Below, piece after piece: positions 33,991-42,478 of a stretch of DNA of 64,000 bases. Under the pieces are notes generated by a model, which worked only from the letters and a program-made list of their open reading frames with translations, was not told the DNA's origin and ran no database searches. Source of the stretch: Devosia sp. SL43 (GTDB taxonomy: Bacteria > Pseudomonadota > Alphaproteobacteria > Rhizobiales > Devosiaceae); NCBI RefSeq assembly GCF_021729885.1, contig NZ_CP063401.1, positions 992,001 to 1,056,000 of the forward strand, read 5' to 3'. Position numbers and translations under genes: made by a program. Position 1 is the stretch's first letter. Each line of letters starts with the position of its first letter.

Positions 33991-35085
33991 ATGAATGCGC
34001 GTGTTGAAGAGCCGAAATCGGCCGAACCTGTCGATGTCGTTGTGACCACCCCCGCCGCGCCAGCCAAGAAGAAGCGCTCCGGCGGCCGCATTGCCCTGAT
34101 GCTGCTGGTGCCCGCCGCCCTACTCGGCGGCGGCGCCTATTTTTACCTGACCGGCGGACGTTATATCGACACCGACAATGCCTATGTACAGCAGTCGAAA
34201 GTCTCGATCTCGTCCGACGTCTCCGGGCGCATCGCATCCGTCGCCGTCGCCAACAACCAGATGGTGCAAGCCGGCGACGTGCTGTTCACGGTCGACCCTG
34301 AGCCCTATCGCATCGCGTTGAGCCAAGCCGACGCGGCGCTCGCCACCGCCCGCGTCAATGTCGAACAATTGCGCGTGGGTCTTGCAGTGGCGCGGGCCAA
34401 GCTCGACGCCGCCAATGCGACACTGGAAATCCGGCAGAAAGACTGGGATCGCAATTCTGCGCTGCAGACCCAGGGCGTAACGGCCGAATCCAGCCTCGAC
34501 GACGCGCGACTGGCATTGCAGGCGGCGCAGAGCAACGTGGCACTGGAACAGCAGGACGTCGCCAACGCCACAGCTGCGCTGGGCGGCAACCCCGACATCG
34601 CCACCGACGAACACCCTGCAGTCCGCGCCGCCATGGCAGCGCGCGATACCGCGGCGCGCAACCTCGAAAAGACCACGATTCTCGCGCCGGCCGCTGGTAT
34701 CGTCAGCCAGGTGGATAGTCTCAATGTCGGCCAGTTCGTGGCCACTGGCTCGACCATCGCGACGCTCGTCGAAACCGAAGTGACTTGGGTGGAAGCCAAC
34801 TTCAAGGAAACCCAGCTCACCGGCCTCGCCGCTGGCATGCCGGTGGAAGTCACCGTCGACGCCTATCCCGGCCTGGCCCTGACCGGCCATGTCGACTCGA
34901 TCGGCGCAGCAACTGGCGCCGAATTCGCGCTGATCCCGGCCCAGAACGCCACCGGCAATTGGGTCAAGGTGGTACAGCGCATCCCCGTTCGCATCGTGCT
35001 CGACGGCGAGGTTGGCGCCAACCTGCGCGCCGGCATGAGCGCTGCAGTGAAGGTGGATACCCAGCCGGAAGGCGCGGCTTCTTAA
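33991..35085 (+). CDS. emrA: HlyD/EmrA-type membrane fusion protein
   Basis: The 364-residue periplasmic adaptor has one N-terminal membrane helix (about 30-50) and then the biotinyl-lipoyl-like half (RYIDTDNAYVQQSKVSISSD). A helical hairpin (about 110-220) and the second lipoyl half with beta barrel follow (APAAGIVSQVDSLNVGQFV; GAEFALIPAQNATGNWVKVV is typical of EmrA). It links the inner-membrane pump EmrB to an outer-membrane channel. It starts four bases after the MarR stop. Confidence 0.92.
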   Translation: MNARVEEPKSAEPVDVVVTTPAAPAKKKRSGGRIALMLLVPAALLGGGAYFYLTGGRYIDTDNAYVQQSKVSISSDVSGRIASVAVANNQMVQAGDVLFTVDPEPYRIALSQADAALATARVNVEQLRVGLAVARAKLDAANATLEIRQKDWDRNSALQTQGVTAESSLDDARLALQAAQSNVALEQQDVANATAALGGNPDIATDEHPAVRAAMAARDTAARNLEKTTILAPAAGIVSQVDSLNVGQFVATGSTIATLVETEVTWVEANFKETQLTGLAAGMPVEVTVDAYPGLALTGHVDSIGAATGAEFALIPAQNATGNWVKVVQRIPVRIVLDGEVGANLRAGMSAAVKVDTQPEGAAS

Positions 35086-35086
35086 A

Positions 35087-36631
35087 ATGGCCGAGCAAGC
35101 CCCGGTGTCGGCGCCCACAGTCACCGTCAAGAACAAGGGATTGCTGACCGCCGCCATCATGGTGGCGGTGGTGATGCAGGTGCTCGACACCACCATCGCC
35201 AATGTCGCCCTGCCCCACATGCGCGCCAGCCTTGGCGCGTCGCAGGACGAGATCAACTGGGTCTTGACCTCCTACATCGTCGCCGCGGCTATCGCGACGC
35301 CGCTCACCGGCTGGTTTTCGGACCGTATCGGCCGGCGCAGGCTGCTGCTCGGCGCCGTTGTCGGCTTCACGGCCGCATCGCTGCTCTGCGGCGTTGCCGC
35401 CAACCTGTCGCAGATGGTGTTGTTCCGCGTCGTCCAGGGCATCTGCGGCGCCATGCTGGTGCCGCTGGCGCAGGCCACGATGATGGACATCAATCCCCGC
35501 GAAAGGCTCGGCCAGGCCATGGCGATTTTCGGGGCCGGCATCATGTTCGGACCGATCATCGGGCCGACATTGGGCGGCTGGCTCACCGAGACGTTCAACT
35601 GGCGCGCGGTGTTCCTGGTCAACCTGCCGGTGGGCATTGTTGCCTTCGTCATGCTGTTCGCGCTGATGCCAGACACAATCATCAAGATCCGCAAGTTCGA
35701 CTTTTTCGGCTTTGGCATGTTGGCCCTGGCGGTCGCATCGTTGCAGATGCTGCTCGATCGCGGCCAGGGCGTCGGCTGGTTCGATTCGCCGGAGATATGG
35801 ATCTACCTGATGCTGACCCTATCCGGCATCTGGGTATTCGTCGTACACAGCTTGACCAGCGCCAACCCGTTCATCGATATTGCAATGTTCAAGGACCGCA
35901 ATTTTACCACCGGCCTTGTGCTCATCTTCACCACCGGCATCACCCTGTTCTCAGGCCTCGCTCTGCTTCCACCGATGCTGCAGAACCTGATGGGCTTTCC
36001 CGTGGTCGAAACCGGCATCTTGATGGGGCCGCGCGGCATCGGCACCATGGTGTCGATGATCATCGTTGGACGGCTGGTCGCCAAGTACGATCCACGCATC
36101 CTGATCGTCGGCGGTACGCTGCTGATGGGCTATTCGCTCTATATGATGACGCAGTTCGACATCGTCATGAGCACCGGTCCCATCCTGCTGTCGGGGTTCC
36201 TGCAGGGCGTCGGCATGGGTTTTGTCTTTGTGCCGCTCAACTCACTGGCCTTTGCCACCATCGCCTCGAAGTACCGTGTCGAAGCCACCTCGATGTTCAG
36301 CCTGGTCCGCAATGTCGGTCAGGGTGTGGGCATTTCGCTGGTCACCACCGTGCTGGCCCAGATGCAGGTGGTCAACTACGGCGAACTGGCCTCACGGCTG
36401 ACCGTGGATTCAGGGCCACTGCGCGACTTCGCGGCGGCGAATGGTGGATTCGCCAATGTGGCCAGCACGCTGAGCGGGCTGGTGACGCAGCAGGCGGCCA
36501 TGCTGGCCTTCCTCGACGATTTCCACCTGATGATGATCATCACCTTCCTGTCGCTGCCGATCGTTTTCCTGCTCCGCCGGCCCAAGAACCAGGCCAAGCC
36601 GGACCCCGCCGAGCACGTCATGGCGGACTGA
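35087..36631 (+). CDS. emrB: DHA2-family (14-TM) multidrug MFS transporter EmrB
   Basis: The 514-residue transporter has 14 predicted membrane segments. The DHA2 motif is VVMQVLDTTIANVALPHMRA in TM1, and motif A is GWFSDRIGRRRLLLGAVVGF. It exports toxic hydrophobic compounds by proton antiport together with EmrA, whose gene ends one base before this start. Regulation is expected through the MarR protein of the operon. Confidence 0.94.
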   Translation: MAEQAPVSAPTVTVKNKGLLTAAIMVAVVMQVLDTTIANVALPHMRASLGASQDEINWVLTSYIVAAAIATPLTGWFSDRIGRRRLLLGAVVGFTAASLLCGVAANLSQMVLFRVVQGICGAMLVPLAQATMMDINPRERLGQAMAIFGAGIMFGPIIGPTLGGWLTETFNWRAVFLVNLPVGIVAFVMLFALMPDTIIKIRKFDFFGFGMLALAVASLQMLLDRGQGVGWFDSPEIWIYLMLTLSGIWVFVVHSLTSANPFIDIAMFKDRNFTTGLVLIFTTGITLFSGLALLPPMLQNLMGFPVVETGILMGPRGIGTMVSMIIVGRLVAKYDPRILIVGGTLLMGYSLYMMTQFDIVMSTGPILLSGFLQGVGMGFVFVPLNSLAFATIASKYRVEATSMFSLVRNVGQGVGISLVTTVLAQMQVVNYGELASRLTVDSGPLRDFAAANGGFANVASTLSGLVTQQAAMLAFLDDFHLMMIITFLSLPIVFLLRRPKNQAKPDPAEHVMAD

Positions 36632-36714
36632 CGAAAAATCGTGAACAGGCCGGCGCGGAACAAGTTCTGCTCGCGCCGGTTTAGCAGGCAACATTCCCGC
36701 TGTGAAAGACTCCC

Positions 36715-36849
36715 ATGATGGTCACGCTACTGGTCGCCGCCGCCCTGCTCTGTGTCAGTCTGCCCGTGGCGTTTATCGCCGCGCTGGTGATGAACGACAG
36801 GGATGCCAGGCGAGCCGATCTGGGCGTCGAGGCCATACGATCCCGCTGA
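36715..36849 (+). CDS. Possible 44-residue membrane peptide
   Basis: ATG 36715 opens a 44-residue frame (MMVTLLVAAALLCVSLPVAF onward) with one membrane helix (about 3-26) and a short charged tail ending AIRSR. It lies 83 bases after emrB and directly before a strong terminator, which supports its being transcribed with the efflux operon. The ribosome site is weak (GAAAG). No known family is recognised. Confidence 0.4.
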   Translation: MMVTLLVAAALLCVSLPVAFIAALVMNDRDARRADLGVEAIRSR

Positions 36850-36860
36850 AGTAGCAAAGA

Positions 36861-36889
36861 AAAAGGCCCGCATCGCTGCGGGCCTCTTT
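36861..36889. terminator. Bidirectional terminator between efflux operon and dksA
   Basis: AGGCCCGC (36864-36871) pairs with GCGGGCCT (36878-36885), with an A-run before and CTTTG after. It can end both the plus-strand transcript and the dksA transcript. Confidence 0.8.
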
Positions 36890-36909
36890 GTAATTCCATT
36901 CCGGTCCGA

Positions 36910-37329
36910 CTACTCGTCCCGGTAGACCTTTTCGCGGCGCTCGTGCATTTCCTGGGCTTCCAGGCTCAGCGTTGCGATCGGGCGGGCGTCGAGACGGGCG
37001 ATGCCGATCGGATCCCCGGTTTCCTCGCAATAGCCATAGGTGCCATCGTCAATGCGCTTGAGGGCGGCGTCGATCTTGGAGATCAGCTTGCGCTGGCGAT
37101 CACGCGTACGCAGTTCGAGGGAGCGGTCACTTTCCGAGCTGGCACGATCGGCCATATCGGGATGATTCTGGCTCTCTTCCTGAAGGTTCTCGAGGGTCTC
37201 GCGGCTTTCGCGGAGGATATCGTCCTTCCACGCATTCAGCTTGGCCCGGAAATATTCCCGCTGGCGCGGATTCATGAACGGCTCGTTGTCAGTGGGCCGG
37301 TATTCAATCACTTCTGCAACCGAAGACAT
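36910..37329 (-). CDS. dksA: RNA polymerase-binding protein DksA
   Basis: The 139-residue protein has the DksA coiled coil (about 25-100) and a C-terminal globular part (YGYCEETGDPIGIARLDARP, then TATL-like segment and LEAQEMHERREKVY). DksA acts with ppGpp on RNA polymerase. Only one Cys remains of the four zinc ligands, a state known from other alphaproteobacterial DksA proteins. ATG 37329 is preferred to the TTG at 37347. A promoter TTGCCG-N17-TATATA lies upstream. Confidence 0.92.
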   Translation of the reverse strand: MSSVAEVIEYRPTDNEPFMNPRQREYFRAKLNAWKDDILRESRETLENLQEESQNHPDMADRASSESDRSLELRTRDRQRKLISKIDAALKRIDDGTYGYCEETGDPIGIARLDARPIATLSLEAQEMHERREKVYRDE

Positions 37330-37366
37330 CAGCAGACTCAACTCCAATGCGCCCCTTATGGCGGCC

Positions 37367-37395
37367 TATATATGCGCGCGCGCAACCCCCGGCAA
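37367..37395 (-). promoter_or_regulatory. Promoter of dksA
   Basis: On the minus strand TTGCCG (37395-37390), 17 bases, TATATA (37372-37367), about 40 bases before the dksA ATG. Confidence 0.55.
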
Positions 37396-37482
37396 GCGCG
37401 TAAAGTGGCAGTGATTAATACGTGAAAGGCCGTACGCGTCAGGCGCATAGCTCAGTATCGACAACATTTTGATGAAGCCGGC

Positions 37483-37902
37483 TCAGGCAGCTGGGAAGCG
37501 CCCGAACTTGGCCAGCTCGACCCGCACCCGCAGTTCGATATCGTCGAGCACCGCGTCAAGATCAGGCAGCGACCGCTCCCGCACCTCTGCCAGCATGCCG
37601 ACCAAGGCATCGAGCTTGCCGACGCTGACACGGCCGACCAACAGATCGGCCTTGATCTCATCCAGTGTATCGAGCAGCGACCGGCCGCGACGGAGCGACT
37701 TCTTTTTGCCTTCCAGCGGACCGTCCACGGCCTGAAGGGCCAGAATTGCGTCAATGCCGGTCATGCCTGCCATCGGAGCAGCCGACGCTACGCGGGCCGG
37801 CGCTTCGCCGCCGGCCGGGATGAAATCCACGCCGGATCCGCTGCGCCCGGCAGAGCCGCCTTTGCCGACGCCAGAGGTGCGATTGTTGGTTTCGATGCGC
37901 AA
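37483..37902 (-). CDS. fliX: Flagellar assembly regulator FliX
   Basis: The 139-residue protein begins LRIETNNRTSGVGKGG and carries the C-terminal FliX domain (AILALQAVDGPLEGKKKSLR, GRSLLDTLDEIKADLLVGRV, LDALVGMLAEVRERSLPDLD). In Caulobacter FliX couples early basal-body assembly to activity of the sigma-54 activator FlbD. Its presence fits the sigma-54 promoters found here. The start is TTG 37902, at the family N-terminus, since no ATG is available. It is divergent from flgI, as in Caulobacter. Confidence 0.88.
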   Translation of the reverse strand: MRIETNNRTSGVGKGGSAGRSGSGVDFIPAGGEAPARVASAAPMAGMTGIDAILALQAVDGPLEGKKKSLRRGRSLLDTLDEIKADLLVGRVSVGKLDALVGMLAEVRERSLPDLDAVLDDIELRVRVELAKFGRFPAA

Positions 37903-37933
37903 GGGCGGACTCAAATCGGTTTGGCTCTCGTAG

Positions 37934-37948
37934 CGGCAAAATCTGCCT
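37934..37948. promoter_or_regulatory. FlbD/ftr-like palindrome (fliX/flgI)
   Basis: CGGCA (37934-37938), AAATC, TGCCT (37944-37948): nine of ten arm bases pair. It lies 128 bases upstream of the flgI sigma-54 promoter. Confidence 0.5.
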
Positions 37949-37955
37949 CCAGCCC

Positions 37956-37971
37956 TTAACAAGGCCTTAAC
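37956..37971. promoter_or_regulatory. CtrA box (TTAA-N7-TTAAC) in fliX/flgI gap
   Basis: TTAA (37956-37959), seven bases, TTAAC (37967-37971), a perfect match to the CtrA full site, 54 bases upstream of the fliX start. Confidence 0.75.
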
Positions 37972-38076
37972 GCACCCGGCAAGAATTGCAGCCCCAGTCG
38001 CTCGGACGAGCACGCATACTCAATGGGTCAGGACAATATCCTGCAATTTCAATGCATTAGCTACAGCGCCCGCAAC

Positions 38077-38092
38077 TGGCACGATTTTCGCA
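38077..38092 (+). promoter_or_regulatory. Sigma-54 promoter of flgI
   Basis: TGGCACG-N4-TCGCA with GG (38078-38079) and GC (38090-38091) exactly ten bases apart. Predicted start near 38103, which rules out upstream ATGs and supports ATG 38149 for flgI. Confidence 0.75.
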
Positions 38093-38148
38093 ATGTGATG
38101 GGCGAAGGCCGCGCCATGGGGATGGGGTGGCGCAATACGGGGACGACG

Positions 38149-39273
38149 ATGCCAAGAACCATGATGCAGAGGCTGATCGCGACGGTGTTGAGCACCGCCC
38201 TCGTACTACTGCCGGTCGCAGACGCTTATGGTGCGGCTGCCCGCATCAAGGATATCGTGGACTTCGAAGGCATCCGCGAGAACCAGCTAGTGGGTTATGG
38301 CCTGGTGGTCGGCCTCAACGGCACCGGCGACAGCCTCAACAATTCCCCGTTCACCAAGCAGTCCCTGCAGTCGATGCTGGAACGCCTTGGCGTCAATACG
38401 GCCGGCGAGAATGTTCGCACCGCCAATGTGGCGGCCGTGATGGTCACCGCCAACTTGCCACCCTTCGCTACCCAGGGTTCGCGCATGGACGTGTCGGTCG
38501 CTGCTCTCGGCGACAGCGACAGCCTGCAGGGCGGCACCCTGCTGGTGACGCCGCTGCTCGGCGCCGATGGCGAAGTCTATGCCATCGCCCAGGGCCCCGT
38601 GGCCATCAACGGCTTCAAGGCCGAGGGCGACGCCGCGACAATCATCTCCGGCGTCCCGACCACCGGTCGCATTTCCTCTGGCGCGCTGATCGAGCGGGAG
38701 ATCGACTTCCACCTCGGCGCCCAGACCTCGCTGCGCCTGGCCTTGCGGAACCCCGATCTCACGACAGCCCGCCGCATCGCATTGGCGGTCAACGACTTCA
38801 TCGGCGCCCCGACCGCAACGCCGGAAGACCCGGCAACCGTGCGTGTCACCCTGCCCCCAGGCTTCAACGGCAATATCGTCGACCTGCTGACCGATATCGA
38901 GCAGTTGATGGTGGAAACCGACCAGACGGCCAAGATCGTTATCGACGAGAATTCCGGCATCATCGTCATGGGCAAGGATGTGCGCGTCTCGAGCGTCGCC
39001 GTGGCCCAGTCGAACCTGACGGTTACCATTGCCGAGGACCCGAACGTCTCGCAGCCCAATCCGCTCAGCCTTGGGCAGACCGCAGTCGAGCCCAATACCA
39101 CCCTCAATGCCAATCTCTCTGAAACCGCCCTCGCCGTGGTCAACGAGTCAGTGACGTTGCAGCAGCTGGTGGATGGGCTCAACGCGTTGGGTATCTCGCC
39201 GCGCGACCTGATTGCCATCCTCCAAGCGATCAAGGCCACCGGAGCCCTCCAGGCCGAAATCGAGGTGCTGTGA
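38149..39273 (+). CDS. flgI: Flagellar P-ring protein FlgI
   Basis: FlgI (374 residues) forms the periplasmic P ring. It has a signal peptide (RLIATVLSTALVLLPVADAY) and the conserved N-terminal RIKDIVDFEGIRENQLVGYG and LVVGLNGTGDSLNNSPFTKQ. The C-terminal LQQLVDGLNALGISPRDLIA and AILQAIKATGALQAEIEVL are also standard. ATG 38149 (GGGGA seven bases upstream) lies after the predicted sigma-54 start, whereas the longer frame from 38023 does not. It is followed by flgJ with overlapping start and stop. Confidence 0.96.
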   Translation: MPRTMMQRLIATVLSTALVLLPVADAYGAAARIKDIVDFEGIRENQLVGYGLVVGLNGTGDSLNNSPFTKQSLQSMLERLGVNTAGENVRTANVAAVMVTANLPPFATQGSRMDVSVAALGDSDSLQGGTLLVTPLLGADGEVYAIAQGPVAINGFKAEGDAATIISGVPTTGRISSGALIEREIDFHLGAQTSLRLALRNPDLTTARRIALAVNDFIGAPTATPEDPATVRVTLPPGFNGNIVDLLTDIEQLMVETDQTAKIVIDENSGIIVMGKDVRVSSVAVAQSNLTVTIAEDPNVSQPNPLSLGQTAVEPNTTLNANLSETALAVVNESVTLQQLVDGLNALGISPRDLIAILQAIKATGALQAEIEVL

Positions 39274-39599
39274 TGATCGAGACCATCGCAAGGCCCGGCT
39301 CCACCCTGACGTCGGCGCAAATTGCCCGAGTGCGCCAGCAGGCCGAGGATTTCGAAGGCGTGTTCCTCAACACGCTGACCAAGCAGATGTTCTCCACCAT
39401 CAAGACCGATGAAGCATCAATGGGCGGCGGTTTTGGTGAGGAAACGTGGCGCGGCATGCAGGCCGAACAGCTCGCCAACACCATGGCGCAGAATGGCGGC
39501 CTTGGGATTGCCGACCAATTGATGCCGGACCTGCTGGCCCTGCAGGAAGCCGCCAACAACCAGAACAATATCAAGCCGACCATGGGAGCCTACCAATGA
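39273..39599 (+). CDS. flgJ: Rod-binding protein FlgJ (no muramidase domain; CheL-like)
   Basis: The 108-residue protein corresponds to the N-terminal rod-binding half of FlgJ (QQAEDFEGVFLNTLTKQMFS, EETWRGMQAEQLANTMAQNG). The peptidoglycan-hydrolase half is absent, as in many alphaproteobacteria where it is called CheL. ATG 39273 (GAGG seven bases upstream) or GTG 39270 could start it; both overlap the flgI stop. It overlaps the next gene by four bases. Confidence 0.9.
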   Translation: MIETIARPGSTLTSAQIARVRQQAEDFEGVFLNTLTKQMFSTIKTDEASMGGGFGEETWRGMQAEQLANTMAQNGGLGIADQLMPDLLALQEAANNQNNIKPTMGAYQ

Positions 39600-40063
39600 C
39601 CGCAGCCGCCCGCCTTGCCGCCCTCGATAGCCTTCCGGCCAACGAGCTGTGCCAGATGGCCGAGATCGCGCTCGCCGCTCTGGTCAATGTCATGAATGAA
39701 GAAACCACCCTGCTCCGCGCCGGCCATCTGCGCCAGGCCAGCGCCCTGACGCCGGACAAGACGCGGCTGGCACAGGACTATGTGGGCTTTGCCCGCTCCG
39801 TCCAACGCCAGGGCGACCGGCTCAAGGCGCAGGCACCTGCTGCCGTCGCGAGGCTGAAGCTGGGCCACGAACGGCTGGCGACGCAGATGGCGGAGAACCT
39901 GCGAGTCCTCGCCACTGCACGCACGGTCACCGAAGACCTGTTGACAGATGTCGCCAAGATCGTGGGACAGCAGAACAAGGCAAAGGCCTATGGTCGGAGC
40001 GGTACCGTTACAGCAGACCCAGCCGCCTCGGCCCGAGGCATCGCCATCAACCGCGCCCTTTGA
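39596..40063 (+). CDS. FlgN-like flagellar chaperone (FlbY-like)
   Basis: The 155-residue protein is mostly helical, with no signal peptide or membrane segment. The pattern LAALVNVMNEETTLLRAGHL and LTPDKTRLAQDYVGFARSVQ resembles FlgN, the export chaperone of hook-associated proteins FlgK and FlgL. It is third in the operon flgI-flgJ-this gene, with ATGA overlap, the place taken by flbY in Caulobacter. The assignment is moderate. Confidence 0.65.
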   Translation: MTAAARLAALDSLPANELCQMAEIALAALVNVMNEETTLLRAGHLRQASALTPDKTRLAQDYVGFARSVQRQGDRLKAQAPAAVARLKLGHERLATQMAENLRVLATARTVTEDLLTDVAKIVGQQNKAKAYGRSGTVTADPAASARGIAINRAL

Positions 40064-40167
40064 TTTAGAATCAATTTACATCAATTACCGTCAACAGCAG
40101 TAACGGGGAAACAATCGGAGTAGATTTACGCTGCCTACTGGCCTTACGTGGATGCAAGGACAGCGTC

Positions 40168-40515
40168 ATGATGATCTCCGCAATCACGCCCGAGTCCCCG
40201 GTTTCGGGCACACATAGTCTGAGCGACTACCGCTATCGCCCCACACCTGGCGAGCGTACCGTGCTGCCTGACAGTGCTCCGGCCACGCCTAAGAACTCGA
40301 CATCAAGCAATAACGAGCAGTTCCCCCAGGGTGAACGCCAGACGCCGCCCCAGCCCGAACTGCCGCGCCGGGACTCATCGTCCATGTTCGCCGCCGCTGT
40401 CATTGCGGGCGCGTTGTCGCCGACGCCAAAGACAATGGAAGAGCTGATGATGCGGATCGGCACCAGCACGATCCCCGAGGAATCCGAAGCGCGTCTCAAG
40501 GACCTCATCGCCTAG
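40168..40515 (+). CDS. Hypothetical Pro/Ser-rich protein in the flagellar cluster
   Basis: The 115-residue protein has a disordered, Pro/Ser/Thr-rich N-terminal part (about 1-72, containing TPKNSTSSNNEQFPQGERQT). A hydrophobic patch follows (SSMFAAAVIAGALSPTP) and then a charged helical C-terminus (KTMEELMMRIGTSTIPEESE). I do not recognise a family. It is followed by a good terminator and lies between the flgN-like gene and the first flagellin. A flagellar role is only suggested by place. Confidence 0.5.
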   Translation: MMISAITPESPVSGTHSLSDYRYRPTPGERTVLPDSAPATPKNSTSSNNEQFPQGERQTPPQPELPRRDSSSMFAAAVIAGALSPTPKTMEELMMRIGTSTIPEESEARLKDLIA

Positions 40516-40555
40516 TTAATGCAAGATGACTGGTCGCCCGATGCAGTATTTCCCA

Positions 40556-40585
40556 AAAGCCCCGGTTTCCGGGGCTTTCTATTTT
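40556..40585 (+). terminator. Terminator after the hypothetical gene
   Basis: AAAGCCCCGG (40556-40565), TTT, CCGGGGCTTT (40569-40578), then CTATTTT. It isolates the flagellin gene from upstream transcription. Confidence 0.85.
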
Positions 40586-40633
40586 CACCCAGTAAATCCG
40601 CGCAACGAATTTGCTCAAATAATCGGCAGTCGT

Positions 40634-40648
40634 TTAACCGTTCTTTAG
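40634..40648. promoter_or_regulatory. CtrA-like box upstream of flagellin 1
   Basis: TTAA (40634-40637), seven bases, TTAG (40645-40648): one mismatch from the CtrA site. The same form occurs upstream of flagellin 2. Confidence 0.45.
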
Positions 40649-40724
40649 AAGCTGCTGGATGATGTTCGGGATGCCTCAGGAGAGGCGTTGTAGTTTGCGT
40701 AATCCTAGAAAAGGACCTTAGTAA

Positions 40725-42185
40725 ATGGGTGATATCTCCCTCTCGAAAGCCGTTCGCTCGAACCTGCTTTCTCTGCAGAGCACTGCTACCATGATGGGCA
40801 AGACGCAGGAGCGTCTCTCCACTGGTAACAAGGTGAACTCGGCTCTCGATAACCCGACCAACTTCTTCACTGCCCAGTCGCTCAACAGCCGCGCCAGCGA
40901 CATGAACGGCCTGATGGACTCAATGGCCAATGGTATCCAGACTCTGGAAGCCGCAGACAATGGCCTGACCTCCATCACCAAGACCCTGGAATCCATGCAG
41001 TCGACCCTGCGCCAGGCTCGCCAGGACAAGTCCTTCCAGACCGCCTCCTATACGATGCCAACAACGGGCCTGACTGGTGCGTCCGAGCTGTCGTTTACTG
41101 GCGGTTCAGTTGGTAGCGTAGCGGTAGACATTGCTCTCACCAGCAACACAGCCGCTGCAGCGACCACGTCTGCAACCGCTACTGGCCAGACTACGGCCAC
41201 TACACTTGCTACGGCCGGCCTCGCCGACGGCGAAACTATCATCATCGGTGACGGCGCGGATACCGTGACTTACACTGTTGGTACCGCTGCTACTGAAGAC
41301 CTCGACGACCTGATCCAGGCGATCAACGCTGATACCGACGTTGACGTCACCGCCAGCATCGACGCCGACGGCCAGTTTACCTTGACCGCCGACAACAATA
41401 CCACTGCTATCTCGGTCGCTGGTACCGGCGCAATTGCCGGCCTTGCAGCTCAGGCGGTTCCGACAGCAGTCAATACTGCCAAGACGGTTGATGCCCTGGT
41501 CTCCGAGATCAACACCAACGACGATCTTGAAGGCAAGGTTCGCGCTTCGAACGACAACGGAAAGCTCCGTATCGAGAACCTGTCGACCCAGGAACTAGAC
41601 ATCGCTGGCACCACATCTGCCGGCGCAATCAACGGCAGCTCGGCCAGCACCACTGAAATCCTGGGCAACACCGTGCGTGCCGATCTGGCCGACCAGTTCA
41701 ACGAACTGCGCGATCAGCTCGACAAGCTCAGCGACGATGCCTCCTTCAACGGTATCAACCTGCTGCGCGGCGACAAGCTGACCATCACGTTCAACGAAAC
41801 TGGCTCGTCCTCGATCGACATCCAGACCAAGGACGAGAACTCGGTCAACTCGACCAACCTCGGCGTCTCGACCACGCTGACTGCTGCCGATCTCGACGCC
41901 GACACCAACATCGACGCCGAACTGACCAAGCTCAAGACCGCTCTGAACGAAGTTCGTTCGCAGTCGTCCGCCTTCGGTTCGAACCTGTCGATCGTGCAGA
42001 ACCGTCAGGACTTCACCAAGTCCATGATCAACACGCTGCAGACTGGCGCCGCCAACCTGACGCTGGCCGACATGAACGAAGAAGCCGCCAACCTGCTGGC
42101 CCTGCAGACCCGCCAGTCGCTGTCGTCCTCCTCGCTCTCGCTGGCTTCGCAGGCCGACCAGTCGGTCCTCCAGCTGATCCGTTAA
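40725..42185 (+). CDS. Flagellin 1
   Basis: This 486-residue filament subunit has the conserved flagellin N-terminus (LLSLQSTATMMGKTQERLST, VNSALDNPTNFFTAQSLNSR) and C-terminus (ANLTLADMNEEAANLLALQT then RQSLSSSSLSLASQADQSVL). The middle (about 110-320) is a variable Thr/Ala-rich surface region with flagellin-IN-type folds (TVTYTVGTAATEDLDDLIQA). There is no signal peptide; it is exported by the flagellar system. The 5' leader is a likely target of FlbT. A terminator follows at 42211. Confidence 0.96.
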   Translation: MGDISLSKAVRSNLLSLQSTATMMGKTQERLSTGNKVNSALDNPTNFFTAQSLNSRASDMNGLMDSMANGIQTLEAADNGLTSITKTLESMQSTLRQARQDKSFQTASYTMPTTGLTGASELSFTGGSVGSVAVDIALTSNTAAAATTSATATGQTTATTLATAGLADGETIIIGDGADTVTYTVGTAATEDLDDLIQAINADTDVDVTASIDADGQFTLTADNNTTAISVAGTGAIAGLAAQAVPTAVNTAKTVDALVSEINTNDDLEGKVRASNDNGKLRIENLSTQELDIAGTTSAGAINGSSASTTEILGNTVRADLADQFNELRDQLDKLSDDASFNGINLLRGDKLTITFNETGSSSIDIQTKDENSVNSTNLGVSTTLTAADLDADTNIDAELTKLKTALNEVRSQSSAFGSNLSIVQNRQDFTKSMINTLQTGAANLTLADMNEEAANLLALQTRQSLSSSSLSLASQADQSVLQLIR

Positions 42186-42210
42186 TCGGCTCTAGCGACC
42201 AAAGAATCGG

Positions 42211-42238
42211 AAAGGCGGGCTTCGGCCCGCCTTTTTCG
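42211..42238 (+). terminator. Terminator of flagellin 1
   Basis: AAAGGCGGGC (42211-42220), TTCG, GCCCGCCTTT (42225-42234), then TTCG. Confidence 0.88.
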
Positions 42239-42386
42239 TTTTGGGACTCATCGGGGCGAGTCGCCCCCGCCATTCACCAGTTCACACCAAAACCGATGAT
42301 CCAGACGAGCACCCTGCCCCACCAAGGCCCCAGGAAAACCAAGCACGTCCAACGTGTTATGGTTAGCGAAGCGTCAAAAATCATGG

Positions 42387-42401
42387 TTAACGGGCCATTA
42401 G
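42387..42401. promoter_or_regulatory. CtrA-like box upstream of flagellin 2
   Basis: TTAA (42387-42390), seven bases, TTAG (42398-42401), the same one-mismatch form as before flagellin 1 and at a similar distance from the start codon (77 against 76 bases). Confidence 0.45.
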
Positions 42402-42478
42402 GATTCTGTGAGTTAAATATGAATCAACCTCAAGAAGAGGAATGAGCCGATCGTCGGCGCCGTAGTGAAGGAAGCACA

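Noticed and set aside
40681..40715. Sigma-54 promoter before flagellin 1
   Set aside because: GG and GC are 11, not 10, bases apart and the -24 element is poor, so spacing rules it out.
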